From contig CM073887.1 of assembly GCA_037176705.1 (NCBI GenBank), forward strand, positions 56,753,001-56,817,000: a DNA stretch of 64,000 nt, in the 5' to 3' direction. Every line of letters begins with the position of its first letter. Position 1 is the first letter of the stretch. Source of the stretch: Molossus alvarezi (Eukaryota; Chordata; Mammalia; Chiroptera; Molossidae). The translations under genes and the position numbers were made by a program. Positions 1 to 10,800 of this stretch are shown piece after piece. The notes under the pieces were generated by a model. The model made no database searches and was not told where the DNA came from. It saw nothing but the letters and a program-made list of their open reading frames with translations.

Positions 1-1065
1 GAAGAAGAAATGTGGGAATGCATTACAGAAATTGGACCCTATGTCTGCCCTATCCCCAGTTCTGATGTTCAGGAGACTTCTCCTGAGTTAAATAATGAGG
101 CAGTGATGGTGGTGGGACACCCAGGTACAGCTTCCCTGATTAGGGCTTTTCCCCCTTTACACGCCATTTTTCAGGGGCCTTAAAGACTCGGGAGATGCAG
201 TGGCTTAGAGACAGGTTATTCTAGTGCCCTTGAGTTTATTGTGTGTCTATAGCCAGAGCTGGGGGTAAAGGCAAAGATCAGAGAGCCAAGCCACCCTGAA
301 CAGTAGTAACCCACTGCAGGAAGTCACAGGCAAGGCCAAGGTAGAGTGAGCTACCAACAGTGCTGCTCAGACCAAAGCTGAGTCAGTCAGGTGAGAAAAA
401 GGTGAAACCATGGTGGAAGCAAGAATAAAAGTGACATATGTGAAGGACCTGACGTATAATAGGTAACAACAGTAAATGCCTAGTATCATGCCACCGCTTT
501 CTAGTTCCAAGTGCATGGCAGAAATCAGTGATCAATCTCATTGCTTTCTACCTTTCAGCTTAGATGGAGCTTGTCAAATCAGTACACCATACAGTTAGAC
601 ATTATCAATTGGAATTGACATTTGTCATGAATTCTACTTTCCAAGAAATCTCTAGACCAGTACTCAGAGCAGAGTGACAGTCTGCATGGAGATAAGGAGC
701 TTGCACCAGAAAGTTATACAACACACTGCATCTTTCATTGAAGAAATCTTGTTATGAAATAATTGTCAGTTGAACTAAAGCTTAGTGATGTTGTTAATTT
801 ACAGTCTATCCCAAAGTTCTTCACTCCTCAAGGGCCAATAATAGTCCATGGGCCACATTTTGAGTCACACATACATGTGATATCAGTTCTTTGCTGACAA
901 GGAACTCGCTATATTCATTTTTGTGTAATTAGTAGCCAAGACACAAGGACACATCAGTGTTTATTATATAGGAAGGGCTGGAGCAGGCAGAAATTTAATA
1001 AGACAAATTAAGATATTGAGAAATGGGCAATGGTGATTCCTAACACCTAGCACATTGACTTGCTT
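1..1065. other. No recognised gene; open frame at window edge
   Basis: Downstream of the receptor gene. The first 180 bases are open in plus frame 1 up to a TAA at 181-183, with a possible GT donor near 123. I recognise no family. The remainder is AT-rich DNA with stops in all frames. Confidence 0.3.
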
Positions 1066-1140
1066 CATGGATGGATGAATGGATGGATGGATGGATGGAT
1101 GGATGGATGGATGGATGGACGGATAGATGGATAGATGTTG
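1066..1140. repeat. (GGAT)n microsatellite
   Basis: Tandem atgg/ggat tetranucleotides, about 17 units with few interruptions at the ends. The length is likely polymorphic. Confidence 0.9.
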
Positions 1141-1530
1141 GATGGAATGAAGGAACAAGCCATAATTAAAAAATTATTTGTGACTGAGTCATGTTGTTTT
1201 AAAGAACAAGTTAAGAGAAAAAGTGGCAAAGAAAGTGTTAGTACTCTAGATATGTGCCTCAATTATTATTTGCATACCACCTTCATATTTGAGCTATTTC
1301 CATATGCTCTCACACTAACATTTTCTCAATTCAGGTATCTAACTGCTTAATGTCAGTTATTCCTAAAAAGCAGATGCACACAAAATTGTTCATAGGAACC
1401 TTTGTCCTTTATTTTATTTTAAATGGGAAAGGTTTTATTATAACTCTCCACCAATTTCCTTAAATACAGCCAAAACCAATAAAAGACATGTGTCAGTAAT
1501 AAAATACCATGTTAGGATATAAAGTATTTA

Positions 1531-1771
1531 TTATTATTATTATTATTATCCTCACCCGAGGACATTTTTCCATTTCTTTGTACAGATAGAGTGGGAGAGA
1601 GAGAGAGGGAAACATCGATGTGAAGGGACACATCGAGTGGCTGCCACCCGCACGACCAACCAGGGCCAGGGACAAACTGCAACTGAGGCACATGCCCTTA
1701 GCGGGAACCGAACCCGGGTCTCTCCGGACCGCAGGTGGATGCTCTAACCGCTGAGCCAAACTGGCCAGGGC
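1531..1771 (-). mobile_element. VES-type SINE with perfect target-site duplication
   Basis: A minus-strand tRNA-derived SINE: its 5' end reads ccctggccagtttggctcag on the minus strand, with A and B boxes, and its 3' end carries the tcctcgggtgagga hairpin and a TAA-type tail. A 17-bp duplication (aggatataaagtattta) is at 1514-1530 and 1772-1788. The perfect duplication points to a fairly young insertion. Confidence 0.93.
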
Positions 1772-1788
1772 AGGATATAAAGTATTTA

Positions 1789-2369
1789 AAACATTGCTTT
1801 CTACTGACTGCAAAATGAACATAGTTGTTAACAGTTGTTTGGGTAGAGGTTGCATTTCTACTCTACTGCTTACATTTCCCAGATTTTATTTTGACTCCCT
1901 CAAGGTTTGGAGGACTAATTGTAGAAAATACCCTTTGCTATTGGCAAATGTAGAAGGTCCTGAGGAAACAAGTTAAGGACAAACACACAACAGTAAGGAA
2001 TAGATCATATTGAGAGTGATGTTATACTAGCCTTTCTTAGCCCCAGCAATATCTGAGACACACACTTTTCTTTGTCATCACTTGGGGCACTTTTTCTATA
2101 CATTGTTTTATTTGATATTTGCGTTTAGCTTGAGATATAAACTTTTCCTGTGTACCCATTGGCCAGAAAAATATATTGAGAGATACACACATGTTATAAA
2201 GCTGGGGAATTATCACCCAAAGACTCCTTTCTATTAGAAAAAATTTAACCAAGAAAGTATTCTGCGGAATATACCCATGTTTTCCTTTTCTTTTTATTTG
2301 TTTATTATTGAGGTGACATTGGTTAAATAACATTATATAAGTTATAATATTAACATTCAAATTCAATAT
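1789..2369. other. No gene recognised
   Basis: AT-rich unique DNA with only short chance frames. Confidence 0.4.
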
Positions 2370-2665
2370 AATTCAGCAATTTCTCTTCTGAGTATTTATT
2401 AGAAGAATATTTTAAAAACTAATTCAAAAAGATATATGTGCCCCTATGTTTATTGTAGCACTATTTACAATAGCCCAGTTATATAAACAACCTACATGTC
2501 CTTTGACAGATGAATCAATAAAGAAGAGGTGGTATGTTTATATAATAGAATAATATTCAGTCATAAAAAAGATAAAATATTGCCATTTGTGACAGCATCA
2601 ATCCTGAGAGTACTATGATAAGTGAAATAAGTCAGAGAAAAAAGGACAAAAACCATATGATTTCA
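2370..2665 (+). mobile_element. Ancient L1 3' fragment
   Basis: Degraded copy of the L1 ORF2 end: tagcactatttacaatagcc, then a stretch like 'catgtcctttgacagatgaatc', then ggtatg and gaataatattcagtcat. It is more diverged than the L1s further on. Confidence 0.75.
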
Positions 2666-3039
2666 CCTGCTTTTCTTTGATCACTCACTTTTATTGTTTT
2701 TAGAATTGACTGGACCAGGTCTTTTATGCTGACAAGTCATCATCCTTTGCCTGTGGAAGAGATAAGACTAAAGTAATGGAAATTGCTAAAAGAAACAAAT
2801 AAAATTAAGCATCAAGTCTTTCCTCCATTCTTCTAAATTTTTTACTTAAAAAATTTTAGATTTACAGAAAATTTGAAGAAACATCCCTGCACCTTTAACC
2901 AATTATTCTTTTGCCACATTGCTTTATCTCCTTATGCACACGTAAACACACATACTTTCATATAATATAAAATTCACAGACTTAGGTAATATATGTAATG
3001 CACATATGAATTAAACCATTTTAAAGCATATGATCAGTG

Positions 3040-3290
3040 GCATTTAGTACACTTACAATATGCAGTCATCCCCTCTATCTAGTTCTAAAACATTTTCATC
3101 ACCCCAAAGAAGACTCCATACTCATTAGGTAGTCATTTCCCATTACCGTCTCCCAGCCCCTGGCAACCCTTGGATATTCCATATAAATAGAATCGTACAG
3201 TATGTAACCTATTGTGTCTGACTCATTTTACTTACCATAATGTTTTAGAGGTTCATCTATATTGCAGCATTTCTATTGGCTGAATTATAT
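3040..3290 (-). mobile_element. Ancient L1 3'-end fragment, antisense
   Basis: Contains the old L1 antisense landmarks 'cattttcatcaccccaaag', 'tggcaacc', 'atataaatagaatcgtacag' and 'aggttcatctatattgcagc'. Confidence 0.65.
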
Positions 3291-3464
3291 CCCCTCCAAA
3301 TTTACATGTTGAAATCCTAACCACCAGAACCTCAGAACATTACTATATTTAGAAAAAAAGGTTGTTAAAGAGGTTAAGTTAAAATAAGGGTAGTAGAGTG
3401 AACTCTAACCCAAAATGACTTGCGTCATTACTCAGAGAGAGCAGATTAGGGGTAATGTCAACAA

Positions 3465-3960
3465 GATGGCAGAACAGGAGGCTCCAGACTTCCTTCCCTT
3501 CAAGGAGACATCAATTAAACAAAAACACATGAGTTAATTCACTTTGTGAAAAATTCAGAGATCAATTAAAAGGCTCCTGCACCGAAATTGAGCTTGAGAC
3601 CCGCTGCGTTGAAGCCAGCAGGAAAATGCATGGCACCATCTTGCCATAACTCCTACCCTTCCACAGCACCACGATCAGGAGGAAGCACCCAGCTCCCCAA
3701 GAAAGGACGGACAAGTTGGACTGGATTGTACCTCCAACATTCCAACATTTGGAGGGTCTGGGTGGGAGCCTGGGTTTTGTCCTGCCTGAGAATGAGCACT
3801 AATGGAAAGCACCACACGTTGGGAGTCACTGATAACAAAGATGCTAGTTTGAACTAGTAAGCACTCACTGCCCACTGATGTTTCCCCACTTGAGCACACA
3901 GCAAATGAGAAAATAATGATAGAGCCACCATGGAAAACAGCACAGAGTTGCCTCAAGAAA
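3465..3960 (+). mobile_element. Probable old L1 5'UTR remnant joined to an ORF2-end scrap
   Basis: The stretch starts caagatggcagaacaggagg, typical of an L1 5' end, and ends with ccaccatggaaaacagcaca, like the L1 ORF2 'ccactatggaaaaca' region. The body between is not assigned. The large middle part of an L1 is missing. Confidence 0.45.
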
Positions 3961-3967
3961 TACAAAG

Positions 3968-4090
3968 GAACCCTGGCTGGTATGGCTCAGTAGGTTGGAC
4001 AGTGGTCTCAGACACCGAAAGGTTGTGGGTTTGATTCATGGTCAGGGCACATACCTGGGTTGCAGGTAGCCCAGGAAACCACAAGTAAAA
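3968..4090 (+). mobile_element. VES-type SINE, partial
   Basis: Contains ccctggctggtatggctcag (A box region) and gggtttgattc (B box), then 'gcacatacctgggttgcagg'. The tail is truncated. Confidence 0.8.
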
Positions 4091-4668
4091 GAACTTTCTA
4101 CATCTAAAAACAATTTTAAAAGAACTTTGTAAATCTAAACCACTGGTGGTGCTTAGTAATTACTGCCATAAATTATCCTATGCAGTTATGCCTTTTCCTT
4201 CCTGTTTTGCAGTGCACGGAAGATGCTGAAAATATCATGAAGTCTTCTAAAGAAAGTCTACAGTGGTAGCTAATATTTATTTCTCTTTAATGCTTAAATA
4301 TGTACATCATCTGCCCTCCCACCCTGCCTTTTTAATTTTTTGTGGTGTGGTGCTGAGTGACAATGGGACCAAGGTGTTTGAAAGATAAGATAGTGTGGGT
4401 CTGAGTGGAATGTCCTTCCCTGATTCAGATCATTGAGTCTTGCTTATTTAGTTAACTATGCATGGCACATGGCAGGTGCTCAATAAGAGTGTGATGTGTA
4501 AAAGTCAAGGTGAATACAATTCCTAAAAAGTAAGAGCAAAAATATATATTTTCCAAAGAGACCACTGTCAATGTTAATGAGTCAAACAGTAAACATAGTG
4601 GAAACCATCCTAGGAACTCTCCAGCTATATACCCAGGTCATTGCACATGAGCTACTTAAGTGGATCAT
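4091..4668. other. 3' flank / 3'UTR of the ADGRE2-like gene
   Basis: No coding region seen. On the minus strand this would hold the 3'UTR, with AATAAA at 4276-4281. Confidence 0.4.
4276..4281 (-). terminator. Candidate polyadenylation signal AATAAA for the ADGRE2-like gene
   Basis: AATAAA on the minus strand about 390 nt past the stop codon is the first canonical signal I see there. A 3'UTR of about 0.4 kb would follow. Confidence 0.4.
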
Positions 4669-4815
4669 TTAGTGAAGGGCTCTGGGAGCAATATGTGATC
4701 TTACTGTGCCGGGCTTGCAAACTTCAGGCATGACCCTGCTGGAGAGGGTGTGCTGCTCAGACTCCACTTTGATTTTCCTGACCCTTTTCAACAATCTCTT
4801 GTACTGCTCTCGGAC
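4669..4815 (-). CDS. ADGRE2: ADGRE2-like exon 19 (cytoplasmic tail and stop)
   Basis: It starts after acceptor CTCTGCAG with [20 protein letters not shown], as in the EMR2 tail, and runs to TAA at 4669-4671. Where human EMR2 ends (STVN-stop), this reads [17 protein letters not shown], so the tail is about ten residues longer. A GTAAGA string at the old stop could act as a cryptic donor. Confidence 0.88.
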   Translation of the reverse strand, partial: VREQYKRLLKRVRKIKVESEQHTLSSRVMPEVCKPGTVRSHIAPRALH

Positions 4816-7800
4816 CTGCAGAGGCAAAGCATGCTCCCAGTCAGCTCACTGAGAAGAGTAGGAATGGAAAGACTTCTGGGTGGGAGTTGAACAGCAGTAC
4901 TTTACCTGCTGGATGAGGAGGCAGTACACCAAGAAGATGAAGACGCCCTGCAGGCTGTTGATGATGGTGAAGAGATAGGCCATGATGTGAGTAGCTGGCC
5001 CTACCTGCAGGATTCCCAGACACCATGTGTAGCCCAAAATGAAGAGCTGAGCTATCGCTTTGAATGTCAGCATCCTGGATAGGAGGAGAAGAGAGGTCCG
5101 GGATGAACCCAGAACAATAGAATCAAGGTAATCCTCATCTCTACCCAATGGATGCTCCTGCTTTCTCCTTATGGAAAAGGGTTCACAGACAGAATTGTGT
5201 TCAAATTTGACCTTTACTGTCAATGATTCTCCACAACAGAAATGTTACTGGGGTACAGGATGGCATTTCAATTGCATTGAGTAGGATCGAGACACCATAA
5301 TGTAAGTTTCAAAAATTGTATCATGCTCCATGGAAATCTCTAATATTAATCAACCAACATTACTCAGGCTGTACTGTGCATCAGGCTCTATGCTGGGGCC
5401 TGAGCATTAAAAGTAAGAAAGACGAACTTATAGAAATGGTGGCGGAGTGAATGGAAGCTACACAGACCATCTCCCAAGACCAAACTGGAATTACAACAAA
5501 AATAAAGACAAATCGTCAGGAAGGGGCAACCGAAATGCAGCTTGGAGGACCACATAATCAGGGACACTGACTCAATCCTGGTAGGCTTGCGAGGACGCGA
5601 GAGGGGTCTGGGAGCCCACAGTCCGCAGTGGCCTGGGCTGGGACCTGCTGTGGCCTCGGCTGGATCCTGTGGCCTTGGCTGGGTCCTGCGACCTCAACTG
5701 GGTGCTATGCCCTCAGCTGGGACCAGTGGCCTCGGCTAGAAGCTGCGCCCTCGGCTGGGTCCTGTGGCCTCGGCTGGGACCAACAGCTGCCTTGGCTGGG
5801 ACTTGCGGCCTCCTTGGCTGGGTGCTACGCCATTGGCAGGGTCATGTGACTTCAGCTGGATGCTACGCCCTCAGCTGGGTGCTATGCCCTCCGCTGGGAC
5901 CAGCAGTCTCAGGTGGAAGCTGCGCCCTCGGCTGGGTCCTGCGACCTCGGTTGGGTGCTACACCCTAAGCTGGGAGCTACGGCAACCTCAGCCACCCTAA
6001 GATGGAAGCAGCACCCTCGAGTTAAAGGCCCAGGCGGCTCCATGGTGCAGAGCCCGGATGGAGGGTAAATTGGCAGCAGTCACTCACCTTGGGCTCTGAC
6101 AGAGGGAAGGCAGACTGGACTGGAACTGTGTGGGGACACTCGGGATTAGGAGGGTGCCCAGAGCTTTTGCTGAGTGCAGACATGCAGGACTGTGGTCATC
6201 TTACTCCTTCCCAGGGCCCTGGGGAGAGGTAGTGGCCCCTCCCTCGGAGATTCAACCTCACCCATGTCCATTGAAATGCTAACTGAGGCCCATTAACAAC
6301 CAGCATCTGCCCCACCCTCTGGAAATCCTTTTACACTGAGCACCTGAGAAAGATTTACAGTCAATTCAGAAACCAAGGTTCTTCAGGTGACCTCTACTAA
6401 TAGCCTCCAGGCAAAAAAAAGCTAGAGGATAACTACTATTACCTGGCTAGCAATTCTAACCAGGAAAGATAAGACTTGACAGTGGTGTTTAAAGTGGGTT
6501 TTTTCTGCCTCATCCAAACCCAGGAGAGGGAGACACAAACAACAGAACACCAAAACCCACAGAGATATTTGGCAGACTCAAAAGCCCACAGTGATAGCAA
6601 AAATGGTGAAACACAGCAAAAGCCAAATGAAAGAACAAGAGACCTCTACTGAAGATGAGGTAAATGAGGTGCAGTTAAGCAAGTTAACAGAACTAGAATT
6701 AGGAGCCATGATCTTGGGGGAGCTCAAAAGCATGTGTAATGACATGAGCACCATGAGTAAAGACATAGAATTGTTTAAAATCAAGCAGTTGAAAATTAAA
6801 AACCACCAAGAAGAAATAAAAAATGACATATCAGAAATAAAAAACACATTGGAAACTCTAAATAGCAGAGTAGAGGAAGCTGAGGACCAGATAAGTGAAT
6901 TAGAAGATAGGGTAGGAAAAAATCAACAAATCAGAAAACCAAAAGGAAAAAATAATTGAAAAACAGGAAAACAGCTTAAGAGAACTGTGGGACAACTGTA
7001 AACATAATAACATTTGCATCATAGGTGTCCCCAAAGAGGAAGAAAATGGACAAGGGTTAGAGAATATATTTGAAGAAATAGTGACAGAAAACTTCCCTAA
7101 TTTGGTGAAAGAAGAAGGCATTCGAGTTCTAGAAGCAAGAGAGCCCCAAGTGCGAAGAACCCAAACAATCCCACACCAAGACACAAAGTAATCAAAGTGC
7201 CAAATTCAAGACAAAGAGAGAATCCTAAAAGCAGCAAGAGATAAGCAACAGGTTACCTACAAAGGAAACCCCATAAGGCTCTCAGCTGACTTCTCAACAG
7301 AAACACTACAGGCCAGAAGGAAATGGCAAGAGGTAATCAAGGTCATGAAAAACAAGAATCTGAATCCAAGACTACTCTACTCAGCAAGGCTATCATTCAA
7401 AATAGAAGGTCAAATATAGAGCGTCTCACACCAAAAAAAAAAAAAAAAAAAAAAGGCTAAGAGAATACATTAGCACCAAACCAACACTGCAAGAAATGTT
7501 AAAAGGATAGCTGTAATAGCAGGAGAAAAAGGAAAAAAAATAGAACCACACTAAATAAAAATGGCAATAAGAAAGTACATATCAATAATCACCTTAAATG
7601 TAAATGGATTGAAGGCTCCCATAAAAAGACACAGAGTAGCAGATTGGATAAGAAAGCATGACTCATCTATATGTTGCTTACAAGAGAGCCACCACACAAC
7701 AAAAGACTCACATAGGTTGAAAGTAAAGGGATGAAAAAAATTCTTCCAAGCAAACAGAGAGAACAAAAAAACTGGGGTAGCAATACTCATATCTGATAAA

Positions 7801-10800
7801 ATAGATTTCAAAATGAAGGCCACAACTAGAGACAAAGACCACTACATAATATTGAAAGGATCTATCCAAAAGGAAGATATAACCGTGATAAACATATATG
7901 CACCCAATAGGAGCACCAAAATATATCAATAATTTTCTGGAGGACTTCACAGAAGAAATCGGGAGCAATACAATCATAGCAGGGGACTTCAACACCCTCC
8001 TGACATCACCGGATAGATCCGCTAGACAAAAAATTTGCAAGGAAACAGAGACTCTAAATGAAGCACTAGACAAAATGGATTTAATAGAAATCTACAGAGA
8101 ATTATACCATAAAACTACAGAATTCTCATTCTTCTCAAGTGCACATGGGACATTCTCAAAGATAGACCACATGTTAGGGCACAAACTAAGTCTCTACAAG
8201 TTCAAGAAGACTGACATCATATCAAGCATCTACTCAGATCACAATGGCATGAAAGTAGAAATCAATTGCAAGGAGAACATACAAAGACATTTGAACACAT
8301 GGAAGCTAAATAGCATGTTATTAAACAATGAATGGGTCACCGAGGAGATCAAGGAAGAAATTAAAAACTTCCTGGAATCCAGTGAAAATGAAGACACAAC
8401 AAAACAAAATCTATGGGATATAGCGAAAGCAGTTCTGAGAGAGAAGTTCATAGCACTACAGGCCTACTTCAAAAAAGAAGAAAAATATCTAATAGACTTT
8501 CTAACCTCACAACTTAAAGAACTAGAGAGCAAACAAAAAGAAAACCCCAGAGCAAGTAGAAGGAAGGAAATAGTAAAGATCAGAGCGGAAATAAATGACA
8601 TAGAGACCAAAAAAAACTAAATACAAAAAACAATTCAAAGGATCAATGAAACAAAGAGCTGGTTTTTCGAAAAGATTAACAAGATTGATGGACCCTTAGC
8701 TAGACTCATCAAGAAACCAAGAGAGAGAACCCAAATACACAAAATCAAAAATGAAAGAGGAGAAGTAACAATTGACACCACAGATATATAAAAGATCATT
8801 AACAACAACTATGATCAATTATATGGCAACAAATTCGACAATGTAAGCGAAATGGACAAATTTCTAAGAACACATAGTCTCCCAAAACTGGACCAGGAAG
8901 ATATAGAAAACTTGAACAGACCAATAACAACAGAAGAAATTGAAGATATTACAAAAAATTCAAGAAGAAGGAAGAGTTCCAAACTCATTTTATGAAGCCA
9001 GCATAATTCTAATTTCAAAACCAGAAAAAAGACACTACAAAGAAAGAAAACTACATGCCAATATCCCTGATAAACATAGACGCCAAAATCCTGAACACAA
9101 TATTAGCAAATCGGATCCAGAAATACACCAAAAAATTATGCACCATGACCAAGTGGGATTAATCCCAGGGATGCAAGGCTGGTACAATATTTGCAAATAA
9201 ATAAACATGATACACCCCATAAATAAAGTGAAGAATAATAACCACATGATAATATCAATAGATGCTGAAAAAGCCTTCGACAATATCCAGCATCCATTTC
9301 TGATAAAAACGCTGAGCAGTGTGGGAATAGAGGGATCATATCAAGACATAATAAAGGCAATATATAAAAGACCTACAGCCAACATCACACTTAATGGGCA
9401 AAAACTGAAAACATTTTCCTTCAGAACAGGAACAAGGCAAGGATACACACTTTCGCCACTGTTATTTAAGATAGAACTAGAAGGCTTAGCCACAGCAATC
9501 AGATGGGAAGAAAAAATAAAAGAGATCTAAATTGGAAAGGAAGAAGTAAAACAGTCATTATTTGCAGATGACATGATACTATATGTAGAAAACCTCAAAG
9601 ACTCAATCAAAAATTTACTAAACTTAATAAATAAATTTGGAAAAGTAGCAGGATACAAAATGAACATCAAGAAATCGATGGCATTCTTATACACTAAGGA
9701 TGAACTCACAGAAGGAGAAACCAAGAAAACAATCCCATTTACCATTGCAGCAAAAAAATTAAGATAACTAGGAATAAAATTAACCAAAGAAATAAAGGAC
9801 CTATTTGCAGAAAACTACAGGTCATTGAAAAAAGAAATAGAGATCCTGTGCCGAGAAGGGAAAATGGCGGCGGAGTGAACGGAAGCTACACAGACCGTCT
9901 CCCAGAACCAAACTGGAATTACAACTATAACACAGACAAAGCGAAGGGAAAAACCAACAGAAAAGCAGCTTGGAGGACCATACAACGAGGGACACTGACT
10001 CGATCCTGGTAGGCTTGCGAAGGCGCGAGACTGGGGCTGGGAGCCCACGGTTGGCAGCTCAGCAGCGGCCTTAGCTGGGAGCGGTGCCCTCGGGTCACAC
10101 TCCCAGGTGGCTCCACAGCGCAGCCGGGACAGAGGCTGAAACAGCCACAGCCACTCACCTTGGGCTCCGGCACAGGGCGGGTGGACTGGACTGGAACTGT
10201 GTCGGGACACTCGGGATTTGGAGGGCACTCAGAGCTTTGGCTGAGTGCGGCCACTCAGGACGGTGGCCACATTGCTCCTTCCCAGGGCTCTGAGGAGAGG
10301 CAGCAGCCCCTCCCTCGGAGATCCAACCCCACCCTGTGGACCATTGAAGTGCTAATTGAGGCTCACTAACAACCCGCATCTGCCCCACCCTCGTGAAAGC
10401 CCCTTGGCTGAGCACCAGAGGGAGTTTTTTCAATCAACTGACAACCCAAAACTCATCAAGTAACCTAGACTGCTAGCCTCCAGGCAAAAAGCTAGAGGAT
10501 AACAGTACCTTTCCTGGGCTGGCAACTTTAACCAGGAAAGTAAGACTTGACAGTGGTGTTCAACGTGGGTCCTCCCTCGCTCATCTAAACACAGGAGAGG
10601 GAGCCACAAACAGCAGAACACCAACACCCACAGGGAGAACTTGACAGGCTCCAAAACCCACAGTGTTAGCCAAAATGCTGAAACACAGAAACAGAAGCCA
10701 AATGAAAGAGCAAGAGACCTCCACTGAAGATGAGATCAATGTGGAGCAATTAGGCATGTTAACAGAGCTAGAATTCAGAGCCATGATCTTGAGGAAGCTG

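Larger units (their letters stand above)
5424..9842 (+). mobile_element. L1-A, first part (full-length L1 split by L1-B)
   Basis: The L1 starts at a 5'UTR (ggtggcggagtgaatggaag near 5438) and passes through an expanded 19-bp repeat, ORF1 and most of ORF2. It stops abruptly at 9842 inside ORF2 and resumes at 15993. The two parts make about 6.1 kb. The whole is flanked by aaagtaagaaagac (5410-5423) and aaagtaaaaaagac (17695-17708), a 14-bp duplication with one mismatch. It lies in intron 17, opposite in strand to the gene. Confidence 0.9.

Noticed and set aside
1068..1262. Frame with repeated Ile-His-Pro-Ser
   Set aside because: It is the minus-strand translation of the GGAT microsatellite.
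5542..6000. Several overlapping forward open frames with repeated Gly/Leu/Trp-rich text
   Set aside because: They are by-products of the 19-bp GC-rich repeat in the L1-A 5'UTR; all three frames are open because the unit is not a multiple of three.
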